Under the pieces are notes generated by a model. It searched no databases, had not been told where the DNA came from, and saw only the letters and a program-made list of their open reading frames with translations. A DNA stretch of 64,000 nt, taken from assembly GCF_030817595.1 (NCBI RefSeq), contig NZ_JAUSZN010000001.1, positions 2,426,001-2,490,000 on the forward strand. The letters run 5' to 3'. The stretch comes from Neobacillus niacini (lineage in GTDB: Bacteria > Bacillota > Bacilli > Bacillales > Cytobacillaceae). The position numbers were made by a program, and so were the translations under genes. Numbering within the stretch: position 1 is the stretch's first letter; each line of letters begins with the position of its first letter. Below are positions 9,186-18,338 of the stretch, piece after piece.

Positions 9186-10160
9186 CTATATTGGCAATGC
9201 TGCATTTTTGTTGCTATTTTTAAAAAATAAACCGGTTGCACCGACTACACATGCATATTTTTCTAACTGAGAAATCTCGATATTAACCTTATCTACGATA
9301 CTAGCGATTCCATGTTTTTGAACGGTCCTTTTGATAGCCGGCAGCAAAAAATCTGCTCCGTTCATTACACCGCCACCAAGAATTACTGCTTCAGTGTTAA
9401 AAAGATGGATTAAATTGATAATTCCAATGCCAAGATATTCTCCTACTTCATCAAGTAATTCGATTGAAAAGGGATCACCCATTTTTGCTGCATTACAAAT
9501 ATCCACTGAGGTAATCTTACTTTCTGGAGGAAAAAACTCACTTACAGAGCCATTTTCTATTCTTTCATGGGCAATTTTCGATATGGCTGTCCCCGAAGCA
9601 TAGTTCTCTAAACATCCTTTATTTCCGCATGAACAAAGTGGACCATCGATATTAATGGAAATGTGTCCAAATTCCCCGGCACTATCCGTAATACCAGTGA
9701 TAAGTCTGTCGTTGCTGATGATACCTGCGCCGATTCCTGTACTGACTGTAATGTAGATGAGGTTCTTTTTTCCTTTACCTCTCCCCCACATCCATTCGCC
9801 TACAGCTGCGGCATTACCGTCGTTATATAACTCGACAGGAAGATCGAGCTCATTCTCGAGTATTGGTCCGATAGGAAAATTGGCTATATCCAGGTTACTC
9901 GCAAAGATGATCTCCTTCTTTTTTGAATCTATCACCCCTGCGGTTGCAATGCCTATGCCTTTTATCCGAGTGATCTCTACGTTTGCTTCATGAATGAGTG
10001 CTTTTATCGTGTTAATAATTAGTTCACCTAAGTTTTCCTTTCCCCCCTTGGAGTCACACTGCAATTTTGAAAGGATTTCTCCATTCTTTGACACCAGTGC
10101 TGTCAGTATTTTGGTCCCTCCTATATCCAGACCAATGGCTAAATCATCTGTTTGTTCCAT
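9186..10160 (-). CDS. ROK family sugar kinase (glucokinase-like)
   Basis: The 324-residue protein has the phosphate-binding motif IGLDIGGTKI near residues 9-18, a catalytic Asp in ELYNDGNAAAVGEW, and the ROK zinc signature CSCGNKGCLENYASG. It lacks an N-terminal helix-turn-helix, so it is a kinase and not a repressor. Members phosphorylate glucose, fructose, mannose, allose or N-acetyl sugars with ATP. GGGAGG lies eight bases before the ATG. It sits between an ABC importer and oxidoreductases, so it probably activates the sugar released by that pathway. Glucose is the simplest guess. Confidence 0.92.
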   Translation of the reverse strand: MEQTDDLAIGLDIGGTKILTALVSKNGEILSKLQCDSKGGKENLGELIINTIKALIHEANVEITRIKGIGIATAGVIDSKKKEIIFASNLDIANFPIGPILENELDLPVELYNDGNAAAVGEWMWGRGKGKKNLIYITVSTGIGAGIISNDRLITGITDSAGEFGHISINIDGPLCSCGNKGCLENYASGTAISKIAHERIENGSVSEFFPPESKITSVDICNAAKMGDPFSIELLDEVGEYLGIGIINLIHLFNTEAVILGGGVMNGADFLLPAIKRTVQKHGIASIVDKVNIEISQLEKYACVVGATGLFFKNSNKNAALPI

Positions 10161-10200
10161 TGAAGTTCCTCCCTGCTACTTATTCGAAACAATCCCCCAA

Positions 10201-11016
10201 TTACTTTCTGACACCGCTTAGTGAAATACCTGCAATCAGGTGTTTCTGTAAAAAGATAAACAAAATGATCATCGGAATGGTAGATAACAATGCACCAGCC
10301 ATCAGTAATGGGTAATTTGTAGAATACTGCCCTTGAAAAGAGGCAATCCCAATTGAAAGAACTCTCATATTTTCAGAGTTTGTCATAATTAACGGCCATA
10401 GGAAATCGTTCCATGATGCTAGTGCTGTAAAAATCCCCAGGGCAATTAAGGCTGGGGTAGCATTCGGGAGCAGTACTCTCCAATAGATCCCCCACCACGA
10501 ACATCCATCGATTATCGCTGCTTCATCCAGTTCTTTTGGAATTCCCATAAAAAACTGTCTTAACAAGAACACTCCAAATGCACTGAAGATTCCTGGCACA
10601 ATTAATGCATAAAAGGTATCAATCCATCCTAACTTAGCTAAAATGGCATAATTAGGAATTAAAATGACTTGAGGAGGAACCATCAATACTGACAAAATGG
10701 CAATAAAAATGACATTTTTAAACGGAAATTTCATCCTTGCAAAAGCAAATGCCGCTAACGAACAAAGTAATAACTGGGATAGAGTCCGTCCAACCGTAAC
10801 GATAATGGTGTTTAAATAGTACTTAAAAAAATCAACACTTTCGAAAACCTTTGAATAATTTTCAGGATGCCATTCTTTTGGAATGATGTCCGGTGGTACT
10901 TGCATGGAATCACCGTAGGATTTAAACGATGTCGAAATCATCCATAAAAAAGGTATAATCATGATGATTGCCCCAATGATTAGTAGAGCATGAATGAAAA
11001 TTTTGTTTTCTTTCAA
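10201..11016 (-). CDS. Carbohydrate ABC transporter permease, MalG type
   Basis: This 271-residue protein has six hydrophobic segments, an EAA loop (DEAAIIDGCSWWGIYWRVLLP) and the ISLSGVRK C-terminus characteristic of MalG-type subunits. It follows the MalF-type partner after 15 bases and precedes the ROK kinase. It forms the membrane channel of the importer whose binding protein is at 12049-13314. Confidence 0.93.
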   Translation of the reverse strand: MKENKIFIHALLIIGAIIMIIPFLWMISTSFKSYGDSMQVPPDIIPKEWHPENYSKVFESVDFFKYYLNTIIVTVGRTLSQLLLCSLAAFAFARMKFPFKNVIFIAILSVLMVPPQVILIPNYAILAKLGWIDTFYALIVPGIFSAFGVFLLRQFFMGIPKELDEAAIIDGCSWWGIYWRVLLPNATPALIALGIFTALASWNDFLWPLIMTNSENMRVLSIGIASFQGQYSTNYPLLMAGALLSTIPMIILFIFLQKHLIAGISLSGVRK

Positions 11017-11031
11017 TTAAATCCCCCCTGT

Positions 11032-11979
11032 CTATGAGTCATAATGAACCCATTTCTTTTGAAAGATAAATTGGACAATGGTTATAGCTAAGATTGCGAT
11101 AAATAACAGAAAGGCTTGAGCAGAGGCAATTCCCATTTGTGAATATTTAAATCCAGATTCGTATACTCCAAATACTATGGTTCTTAATGGATCCAATAGA
11201 GCATTGTTGTCACCAATCATGACGAATATTAAATCAAACATCTGAAGAGAACTGATCATAGAAGTGATAAAAACAAAAAATAATGTCGGAGTAATTAAAG
11301 GCAATGTTATGTTAAAAAATTGTTTTAGTTTCGATGCACCATCTATCTGCGCTGCTTCGTAATAGGATTGGGAAACCCCTTGGAGTCCTGCAAGTAACAG
11401 GATGACATTATTACCTACCGTCATCCATACATAAACAAGAATGACTGAAAACAGTGCGATATTGGGATTGAACAACCACGATGGCTGAGGAAGATGGAAT
11501 ACACTTAAAATATAGTTGATTAATCCGTACTCTGTGTTATAAAGCCATTTCCACACCATTCCTACGGCAACTGGCATCGTCACAACAGGGAGAAAGTATA
11601 ATGTACGATAAAATACCATTCCCTTGATCTTTTGGTTAAGCAACAGAGAAACAAGGGTGGCTATCACCACTGATAAAGGCACCGACACAATCGTAAAGAC
11701 AATGGTATTGATAATGGAACGCTGAAAGGTTGGGTCCTGTAATAAAGTATTGATATTTTCTAGTCCTACAAATACTGGAGTTGTAATCCCATCCCAGCTT
11801 GTAAAGGATAAACCAAAGGACGCAATGGCAGGCAGCATATAGAAAACAAGGAGTCCTAAAAAAGTTGGTGCAATAAATAATAAGGCTATAATTGCTTCTT
11901 TATCGAGCTTTTTCTTTTTCCGCTCTACAACTACGATATTTTGTTTGTTTTTTCCAATAGTCGTTGAAAAGCCGCCCAA
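11032..11979 (-). CDS. Carbohydrate ABC transporter permease, MalF type
   Basis: The protein has six transmembrane segments and the EAA loop YEAAQIDGASKLKQFFNITLP. The start is chosen as the TTG at 11979 (then GGFSTTIGKNKQ), because AAAGGAG lies at ideal spacing (8-9 bases) from it. The ATG at 11985 has the same RBS too close, and the open frame upstream to 12036 runs through an intercistronic hairpin. The product is about 315 residues. It follows the binding-protein gene and partners the MalG-type permease. Confidence 0.88.
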   Translation of the reverse strand: MGGFSTTIGKNKQNIVVVERKKKKLDKEAIIALLFIAPTFLGLLVFYMLPAIASFGLSFTSWDGITTPVFVGLENINTLLQDPTFQRSIINTIVFTIVSVPLSVVIATLVSLLLNQKIKGMVFYRTLYFLPVVTMPVAVGMVWKWLYNTEYGLINYILSVFHLPQPSWLFNPNIALFSVILVYVWMTVGNNVILLLAGLQGVSQSYYEAAQIDGASKLKQFFNITLPLITPTLFFVFITSMISSLQMFDLIFVMIGDNNALLDPLRTIVFGVYESGFKYSQMGIASAQAFLLFIAILAITIVQFIFQKKWVHYDS

Positions 11980-11998
11980 AATCATCTCTCCTTTCATG

Positions 11999-12029
11999 GT
12001 CAAACAGACTGTGACACAGCCTGTTTGAC
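11999..12029 (-). terminator. Hairpin between binding-protein and permease genes
   Basis: Two 15-base arms (GTCAAACAGGCTGTG and CACAGTCTGTTTGAC) pair around one central base with a single G-U. This strong stem follows the binding-protein stop by about 20 bases. It has no U-tract, which fits an mRNA-stabilising or partial attenuation element that gives the binding protein a stoichiometric excess over the permeases. Confidence 0.7.
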
Positions 12030-12048
12030 TATTCATTTAGGCATTGTT

Positions 12049-13314
12049 TTATTTCGAATTTTCCTTAGCAAGAATTTCATTCATCTTTTTAGCAACTGTA
12101 TCCAATGCTTTATCAATCGACTGCTGTCCCAAAAAGGCTCCTTGAATTTCTTTTGTTTCAACATCCTGCCACTCAGAGGTGTTTTTGGAAATCGGATATG
12201 GTACTCCATATTCCTGTGCATCAAGAAATACTTGTAAATCTAATGAAGGAATAGATTTAAGCCAAATGTCACTTATGTCTTTATCAGCAGGAATAGAAAA
12301 TCCAGTTTCAGCAATGACTTTATTACCTTCTTTACCTGATAAAGCTTTGATTAAATCCCATGACAATTTATCATTCTGCGTTTTGTCGTTCATCGCCCAG
12401 CCGATACCGTGAACAATCGAAGCAGCTTGTTTACCCTTTGGAAGCGGAGCAACACCCAAATTATCACCGAGTACTTCTTTAAATTCTCCTGCGCTTACAG
12501 ATATTGCAGGCAACATCGCAACTTTCTCGGATAGGAACAACTGCTTACCTTCTGTCTCCATAACGGTTTGAGCTGAAGGAGAGATCCCCTTGTCGATGAT
12601 CTTCTCGATAAATTTAAATGCTTCTTTCGTTTCTGGTGTATCAAATCCAGATTTTGTTTTATCTTCGCTAATAATAAAACCGCCTGCTTGATGTATCAGG
12701 TTATAATAAACCTGTTGACTTGCTTTAATATCCATGGAATACCCATAAACACCGTTTTCTTTATCGGTAAGCTGCCCGCCGACCTTTTCAATATCCTCCC
12801 ATGTCCATGTCTCATCTGGATAAGGAATTCCGGCTTCATCAAAAAACTTTTTATTATAATAAAGCCCAACAGAGTCAATAAAATAAGGAGCAGCATGCAA
12901 TTTTCCTTCATAACTATATAAATCTACAACTGCAGGGAAATAGTCTTCCTTCTTATATTCACCGTCTTCCTGAATATAAGGTTCTAAATCCTTAATAAAA
13001 CCAGAGGAAGCATATTGATAGAAATTCGGCCCGTTCATCCAGAAAACATCTGGACCTTTTCCACCGCCAATGCTGGTTTTCAGCTTGGTCCAATAATCCT
13101 CCCAAGGTGTATATGTTACATTGACTTTGACATCAGGGTGCTTCTTATTAAATTCTTCAATCGATTTATCTACTGCAGCGCTGGCATTTTTATCCCATAA
13201 AGCTACTTCAAGTGTCTTTTTATCTTTGCCGCCGCTTGCTTCGTTACTGCAAGCAGACATAGCTACTACTGTAAAAATTAGAAGCAGGTAAACCCAAAAC
13301 CTCATTTTTTTCAT
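12049..13314 (-). CDS. Sugar ABC transporter substrate-binding lipoprotein
   Basis: The 421-residue protein has a lipoprotein signal (MKKMRFWVYLLLI, then lipobox MSAC with the Cys at about residue 22). The mature protein reads LEVALWDKNASAAVDKSIEEFNKKHP, a typical family 1 sugar-binding start. Later segments such as PDVFWMNGPNFYQYA and FLSEKVAMLPAISVSAGEF are typical of the hinge. It is the first gene of an operon with MalF, MalG, ROK kinase and oxidoreductases. GAGGGGG precedes the ATG by seven bases. Confidence 0.93.
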   Translation of the reverse strand: MKKMRFWVYLLLIFTVVAMSACSNEASGGKDKKTLEVALWDKNASAAVDKSIEEFNKKHPDVKVNVTYTPWEDYWTKLKTSIGGGKGPDVFWMNGPNFYQYASSGFIKDLEPYIQEDGEYKKEDYFPAVVDLYSYEGKLHAAPYFIDSVGLYYNKKFFDEAGIPYPDETWTWEDIEKVGGQLTDKENGVYGYSMDIKASQQVYYNLIHQAGGFIISEDKTKSGFDTPETKEAFKFIEKIIDKGISPSAQTVMETEGKQLFLSEKVAMLPAISVSAGEFKEVLGDNLGVAPLPKGKQAASIVHGIGWAMNDKTQNDKLSWDLIKALSGKEGNKVIAETGFSIPADKDISDIWLKSIPSLDLQVFLDAQEYGVPYPISKNTSEWQDVETKEIQGAFLGQQSIDKALDTVAKKMNEILAKENSK

Positions 13315-13452
13315 GTTTATCCCCCTCGATCATTTTGTTCTCATAAACCAATAAAAGATTATAAAAGCAAGGAAGTATAGACTCTGTATGTAGCTTTTTT
13401 TAACTTGTATGTATAGAGTTATCATCACCTCCTAAAATGGGCTGTTTGCCCA
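13315..13452 (-). promoter_or_regulatory. Promoter region of the binding-protein operon
   Basis: A -10 candidate TATAAT on the minus strand lies at 13358-13363, about 45 bases before the start codon. The -35 is not convincing. Just upstream, TACATACA occurs twice on the minus strand within CTATACATACAAG and GCTACATACAGAG, a direct repeat that could be an activator or repressor site. The adjacent ROK regulator is the obvious candidate. Confidence 0.5.
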
Positions 13453-14658
13453 TCAAATAGTAAACTGATATTTTTCCTGTAAAATTACAGCTGCTGCTCC
13501 GAGCATTTCAAATTCTGCTTCCAAGGAAGTAGGCTGAATATTTACTTCATCTTTTAAAATCGGTATAACTCGCTTAGAAACGGATTTGTTTAATAAATCT
13601 ATAAATATACTATTTTCTTGAACAATCTCTCCGCTAAGAATGATCACTTCAGGGTTAAGAAGGTGAATGATATTAGTAATGCTTGTAGAAAGATGTGATA
13701 CAATCTCTTCCATAATCTCATAGCACAATCTATCTCCTTCATTTAATGCTTTAACAAACACAGCTGGTGTAACCCTATTAATATCACCATCTATTAAATT
13801 CCTAATGATTGTTTCCTTTCCTCGTGTCATTAAGGCTGTTACCACTTTCGAAAAAATGGCCGGCCAATTAATATAGTTTTCTAGACACCCTTCATTCCCA
13901 CATTCACATTTAAGCCCTCCCCTAACGATCGTAGTATGACCAAGCTCCCCTGAACTGCCTTTATATCCTCGGATAATTTGCCCATTGTACATAATTCCTG
14001 ATCCAACACCATCACCAATCGTGATATATACCAGGTCTTTATATTTCTTGAATGAACCAAAGTAATTCTCTGCAAGTACGTAGGCATTTGTATCATTGTC
14101 TAGAAAGGTCGGCAGACCAAATTCATCTTCGACCATTTGCTTTAAAGGGATATCATATAGTTTTAGTTTTGAATTGTAGGAGATGATACCTTTTTTAGCA
14201 TCTACAATCCCGGGAGTAATAATAGAGATTCCTTCACACCATTGGAGATTTTCTTTAGACTCCAGAAACTGTTTTATGATTTTGATAATTAAGTTGATCA
14301 TATCCTGACCTTGACAAAAATTAGTGGAATGGATTTCCTTTCTATTGATGCAGCCTTCCAAATTCATTTCAGAAATCTTTATCGATGAATTGGAAATTGA
14401 AACACCAATGATAAACCTCGTATTAGGATTGAACCTTAGTAAAACAGGCTTTCTCCCTCCACTGGAAAAACCAACACCATCTTCACGAACATACCCTTCA
14501 TGAATCAGATCATTGACTGCTGAAGTAACGGTTGTTGGACTTATGTTGATCAATTTCGCTATGTCGCTTCTGGAAATAGGTCCTTCTTTCCGAATCGTGT
14601 CCAAAATGATGGACCTATTTAGTTCTTGCATAAGTTTTAAATCACCTGTCCTGCGCAT
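13453..14658 (-). CDS. ROK family transcriptional repressor (XylR/NagC-like)
   Basis: When started at the ATG at 14658, with GAGGTG nine bases upstream, the product is about 401 residues; a GTG at 14670 is the alternative. The N-terminal winged helix-turn-helix reads ISRSDIAKLINISPTTVTSAVNDLI and is followed by the wing (VGFSSGGRKPVLLRF). The C-terminal sugar-binding ROK domain has ECGNEGCLENYINW (zinc site) and VYITIGDGVGSGI. Such proteins bind operators until a sugar ligand releases them. It lies directly upstream of the first importer operon on the same strand, which it probably controls. Confidence 0.93.
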   Translation of the reverse strand: MRRTGDLKLMQELNRSIILDTIRKEGPISRSDIAKLINISPTTVTSAVNDLIHEGYVREDGVGFSSGGRKPVLLRFNPNTRFIIGVSISNSSIKISEMNLEGCINRKEIHSTNFCQGQDMINLIIKIIKQFLESKENLQWCEGISIITPGIVDAKKGIISYNSKLKLYDIPLKQMVEDEFGLPTFLDNDTNAYVLAENYFGSFKKYKDLVYITIGDGVGSGIMYNGQIIRGYKGSSGELGHTTIVRGGLKCECGNEGCLENYINWPAIFSKVVTALMTRGKETIIRNLIDGDINRVTPAVFVKALNEGDRLCYEIMEEIVSHLSTSITNIIHLLNPEVIILSGEIVQENSIFIDLLNKSVSKRVIPILKDEVNIQPTSLEAEFEMLGAAAVILQEKYQFTI

Positions 14659-14996
14659 ATTCCCAAACACCTCATAATCTATTAGACTTACTTTTTTTAG
14701 TGACCTTATTAAGTTTGTAAATTTTTTTGTAATAACAACTCTTTATTTGATGAAAACACCGAGATTGACGAATTACTTTTTCCAGTGTCTTTATTAAGTA
14801 TAATAAAATGAATTTTCAGAAATGTAAACACTTTCATAGAAAAATATAAAAAATTTAGAAAAATAGGAATATTTTCCCGGATACCTTTTACCAACTTTAC
14901 ATTATTTTTAACAGTCCTGAAGTCGGATCAAAAAAAATAAAAGAGGGAATAGAAGAAGTATCTTTAGAAATTGGGCTCAATGTAATTTTCCAGTCA

Positions 14997-15026
14997 AGCA
15001 AGGACAAACATTTGTCCTTGCTTTTT
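14997..15026 (+). terminator. Rho-independent terminator with no matching gene
   Basis: A 12-base perfect stem (AGCAAGGACAAA / TTTGTCCTTGCT) closes on two bases and is followed by a T-run on the plus strand. No complete plus-strand gene precedes it; both neighbours run on the minus strand. It may be the 3' end of a deleted gene. Confidence 0.7.
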
Positions 15027-15038
15027 ACTAACCTATCT

Positions 15039-15072
15039 AAATTAACCCAACAGGAATTTGTCGGGTTAATTT
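15039..15072 (-). terminator. Candidate terminator of the truncated ROK gene
   Basis: A 10-base perfect stem (AAATTAACCC / GGGTTAATTT) with a 14-base loop lies just past the stop of the truncated ROK gene on the minus strand. The 3' side is AT-rich but lacks a long U-run, so it may be weak. Confidence 0.5.
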
Positions 15073-15087
15073 AAATATTCTTATTTT

Positions 15088-16308
15088 TTAAGCAACAGGT
15101 AAACTTAACTCAGGGATTTCTAAAAATTTCTTAATAGCTAGTGCACAGGCACCCATGACACATGCATTTGTTCCAAGTTCTGATAATAATATCTCTTTAT
15201 AACTACTTATTGAGGAGCTTAATCTCAATTTAATTTTACTTTCTGCTTCAGGAAAAAGTTTCAATAATTCACTATTTAATACCAAAGTTTCAGGATTTAG
15301 TAAATTAATGATATTATTTAAACCGACTACGAAATACTTAATAAACTCATCGATTTCATTTATAACTACTGGGTCTCCAGCTTTAATAAAATTTTCGATA
15401 TCCCTATAGTTCAATTTTGATTTATCAAGTTTTTCGGATAATTGTTTAAAGAAGCTGCCTTCAGAAGCATACAGCTCCCAACAACCAGAATTCCCGCAAT
15501 TACAAGGTTTGCCATCAGGATTGATAATCATGTGACCAATTTCTCCAGTGTAACCAAGATACCCTTTTACCAATTCCCCATTCATCAAGACTCCTAGACC
15601 TATTCCAGAATACATATTAATACTGATTAAAATCTCACTAGTATGGCAACTGAATACTTTTTCTGCAAATGCACATAAATTTGCATTATTTTCAATAGAA
15701 ACTGCCAAATCCAAATGTTGCTCAAGATCTCCCTTTAGGTTCATGTTATGCCATTTATGCTGTGGAACAAAACCTATGGTTTCATCATTCTTTACGGTTC
15801 CATGGATTCCAATTACCACACCGACAATTCCATAACGACTTTGAGAAAATGTTTCCTTATATTTATTAATTTGGCTTATTAAGATTTCAAGAACCTCATC
15901 ATAGTACGAGTTTCCTAACTCTACTTTATCGGAACTTACTGGTTTTCCTATTAAATCAGATACAGTAAATGTAATATCCCGATAGTCCAAATCAATACCT
16001 ATTGCATAGCCAGCATGGTAATTGAGAGAAAGCATGATTGGCTTTCTCCCAACAGTGTAATACTCCTGATGTGTCTCAATGAGTAAACCTTCCTCAATTA
16101 ATTGAAGATAAGGAATTAACGTACGAACAAAAGTTAGAAAGAGAAAACGAACTTCTTCGTTTAGAGGTAGAATATTTAAAAAAGTTGCGAGCTTTTCAGA
16201 TGGATCCGAAGGGCTATCTCGAAAAGCACAAGCAGCATTATCATTCGAACTTAAAGAAACCTTCAAACCAAAAGATGTTTTACAAATAGTCGGCATTCCT
16301 GAATCCAC
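15088..16308 (-). pseudogene. ROK regulator lacking its DNA-binding domain, fused to IS antisense sequence
   Basis: Residues encoded by 15088-16100 are a ROK domain: LIEEGLLIETHQEYYTVGRKPIMLSL resembles the wing region of a ROK repressor, GIGLGVLMNGELVKGYLGYTGEIGHM and NCGNSGCWELYASE follow, and the C-terminus is intact. The first 69 codons of the open frame (16102-16308) are not ROK sequence. They are the antisense strand of the truncated IS element, and the same antisense frame exists in the intact IS copy at 35307-35540. The helix-turn-helix (about 60-70 residues) is lost. Any product would be a chimera unable to bind DNA as a normal repressor. Confidence 0.88.
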
Positions 16309-17128
16309 CTACCATTATCATATAAAAATGATGAATAAGGAGAATCCAGACCAGGAGTTGGAGGAACTTATTCAATCCATTTTCGAAGAACATAACGGAA
16401 ATTATGGTTATCGTCGTATTCAATTAGAATTAGAAAACCGTGGGTATGAAGTGAATCATAAGAAGGTGCAACGCATCATGAACGAGCTTGGGCTCAAGGG
16501 AGATAAATTCAAATTAAAATCACGCAAGTACAGTTCATACAAGGGTACAACTGGAACTGTTGCCAAGAACCTTATCAATCGCCGCTTTAAAACGAATGTG
16601 TGTCATCAAAAACTAACAACAGATATTACAGAATTTAAGTGTTCAGACGGTATTAAGCTATATTTAAATCCAATTATGGATATGTTCAATAGTGAAATTC
16701 TTTCTTTTGGTATAGGTATGCGTCCAACCTTAGATTTAGCTCTCACCCCCCTCGAGGAAGCACTAGAAATAGTAAAAGATTCAAAGTTTAGAACTACTGT
16801 ACATTCTGATCAAGGATGGCATTATCAACATAATAAATGGGTGAAAACCCTTAAGAAAAACAAGGTGTTCCAGAGTATGTCTCGTAAAGGAAACTGTTTA
16901 GATAATTCGCCAATGGAGAACTTTTTCGGATTACTAAAACAAGAAATGTATTACGGGGAAGCACTATGCTCATATGAGGAATTAAAAAAGAGAATTGAAG
17001 AATAATCAGTTATTATAATAACAAGCGTATAAAGCAAAAATTGGCAGGTATGAGCCCGGTTCAATACCGGGTCCATACTAGCCAATTAGCTGCTTAATAT
17101 AAAACTCTAACTTTTGGGGGTCACATCA
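16101..17128 (+). mobile_element. IS3-family (IS150-like) element, left end deleted
   Basis: The segment is essentially identical to 35333-36361 of the intact copy. It keeps the right inverted repeat, ending in GTCACATCA at 17128, but lacks the left 448 bases (left repeat and most of orfA). The left junction at 16101 falls inside a ROK gene, so a deletion removed the element's left end and the ROK 5' end together. It cannot transpose by itself because one end is missing. Confidence 0.93.
16328..17097 (+). pseudogene. IS transposase orfB, frameshifted remnant
   Basis: The frame is open from 16328 to 17005 and encodes 225 residues identical to the intact orfB, including the first catalytic Asp (TTDITEF), the second (VHSDQGWHYQ) and the Glu (NSPMENFFG). 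A one-base deletion near 17005 (AATAATC versus AATATATC in the intact copy) shifts the frame to a stop. The last 31 residues, which continue to 17097 in the intact copy, are therefore lost. With no orfA start it is unlikely to be active. Confidence 0.9.
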
Positions 17129-17267
17129 TTTTTTCCAGACTTTTTATTTTTATTAAAAATATTCAAATTGCAATTGCCGAAAGGGAAGTAAGACACTCAT
17201 GGTTATTCTCCTGTTCATGTGCCATTATGACTCTTTTTTCTACCAATCTATTTAAATTTCTACAAGC

Positions 17268-18173
17268 TTAATCAATGATCAAATGATCAATTCCAACTAC
17301 GTCCTTACTATTACGAAACGTCCCGGCGGATACACCAACCGTTTTGCGGAATACTTTGTTGAAATAGTTGGCATTTGCATACCCTACCTGGGCAGCAATG
17401 TCTGTAACAGAGGAGGTTGATGAACGAAGAAGCTCCGCCGCTTTTTGAATCCTGATTTTGGTCAGGTATTGCACAGGTGTCATATTTAGTTGGTGATGAA
17501 ACTGCTTAATAAAATAATATCTCGAGAAACCGGATACGGCCGCTATTTCGTCGAGTGTAATCGGTTCATGATAATGTGTTTGGATAAAGGATAAAGCTTT
17601 TGTAATCTGAAGAGAGAAACCGTTCGTTGCTTTATCAATATTTCTGATGAAACGGTAACACTCCATAATGAACTCATAAGCTTTTGCAGAAGCGTAATAG
17701 GTATCGGTAATCTTTTGATCATATGTGTCTTGATAGATTTTCAGCAAAAGCTGGATCAGCTTTGAATCCGGAGGCACTTTCAAGACAGGACCGTTTTGTT
17801 CTTTCATTAACCTCCAGCAATCGGCAGCTTCTCTTCCCACTAATGTAATAAACATAAACTCCCATCCATCGCTATCCTTTGGAAAGTAATAACGATGATC
17901 GCTAGGAATCTCAACAATGAAGGCTTCTCCTGCCTTCACGGTATAACTTTTATCCGGTATTTCAAGCATTCCCGATCCTGACAGCGTGTATTGAAACACA
18001 AATGTGCCAACATCTTTCCGCTTTAACCCATCCCAATCGTAATCTGTACCGGGGATTTTCTCTTCTCGGCCAAGAGAGAAAATGTTTGCCACATCGTTAG
18101 GAACTACATCTTGAAACCGAAAACCGTACGTTCCATACTCCTTTACTTGTTTACCTCTATAAGCCAAAGGCAA
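17268..18173 (-). CDS. AraC family transcriptional regulator
   Basis: The start is placed at the TTG at 18173, seven bases after GGAGGG; a TTG at 18188 lacks an RBS. The product is about 301 residues. The N-terminal half is an AraC-type cupin sugar-sensing domain (TVKAGEAFIVEIPSDHRYYFP). The C-terminal half has two helix-turn-helix motifs, ITLDEIAAVSGFSRYYFIKQF and SSVTDIAAQVGYANANYFNKVF. It is divergent from the GH4 alpha-galactosidase gene, so it probably activates that gene in response to an alpha-galactoside. Confidence 0.92.
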   Translation of the reverse strand: MPLAYRGKQVKEYGTYGFRFQDVVPNDVANIFSLGREEKIPGTDYDWDGLKRKDVGTFVFQYTLSGSGMLEIPDKSYTVKAGEAFIVEIPSDHRYYFPKDSDGWEFMFITLVGREAADCWRLMKEQNGPVLKVPPDSKLIQLLLKIYQDTYDQKITDTYYASAKAYEFIMECYRFIRNIDKATNGFSLQITKALSFIQTHYHEPITLDEIAAVSGFSRYYFIKQFHHQLNMTPVQYLTKIRIQKAAELLRSSTSSVTDIAAQVGYANANYFNKVFRKTVGVSAGTFRNSKDVVGIDHLIID

Positions 18174-18204
18174 TATTTTACCCTCCAATCACACTAACTT
18201 ACCA

Positions 18205-18233
18205 TTGAGGTTCTTATATAAACAACTTACTAT
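18205..18233 (+). promoter_or_regulatory. Candidate promoter of the GH4 gene
   Basis: TTGAGG and TACTAT are separated by 17 bases on the plus strand, 105 bases before the GH4 start, in the region shared with the divergent AraC gene. The long leader leaves room for control elements. The match is moderate. Confidence 0.45.
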
Positions 18234-18338
18234 TATTATAACAACAAAAAAACAAAGATGAATATGGGACGGTAGGTTGTTCTCAAGACAATTTTTTATC
18301 CTAAGTAGTCCCACTTTCACCTTACAGGAGGTAAATTT

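Larger units (their letters stand above)
14659..15087. other. Intergenic region between the two ROK genes
   Basis: It holds the promoter side of the ROK repressor (an AT-rich tract at 14690-14900) and two hairpins listed separately. A short plus-strand open stretch at about 14904-15074 (KEGIEEVSLEIG...) ends after the hairpins. It is not recognisable and has no start or RBS, so it is at most a gene remnant. Confidence 0.4.

Noticed and set aside
12025..12237. Small plus-strand frame across the binding-protein 3' end
   Set aside because: It is antisense to the binding-protein gene and covers part of the hairpin, with no coding signals.
16102..16308. N-terminal 69 residues of the chimeric ROK frame as a new protein domain
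   Set aside because: They are the reverse strand of IS orfA/orfB sequence, also present at 35334-35540 in the intact IS copy.
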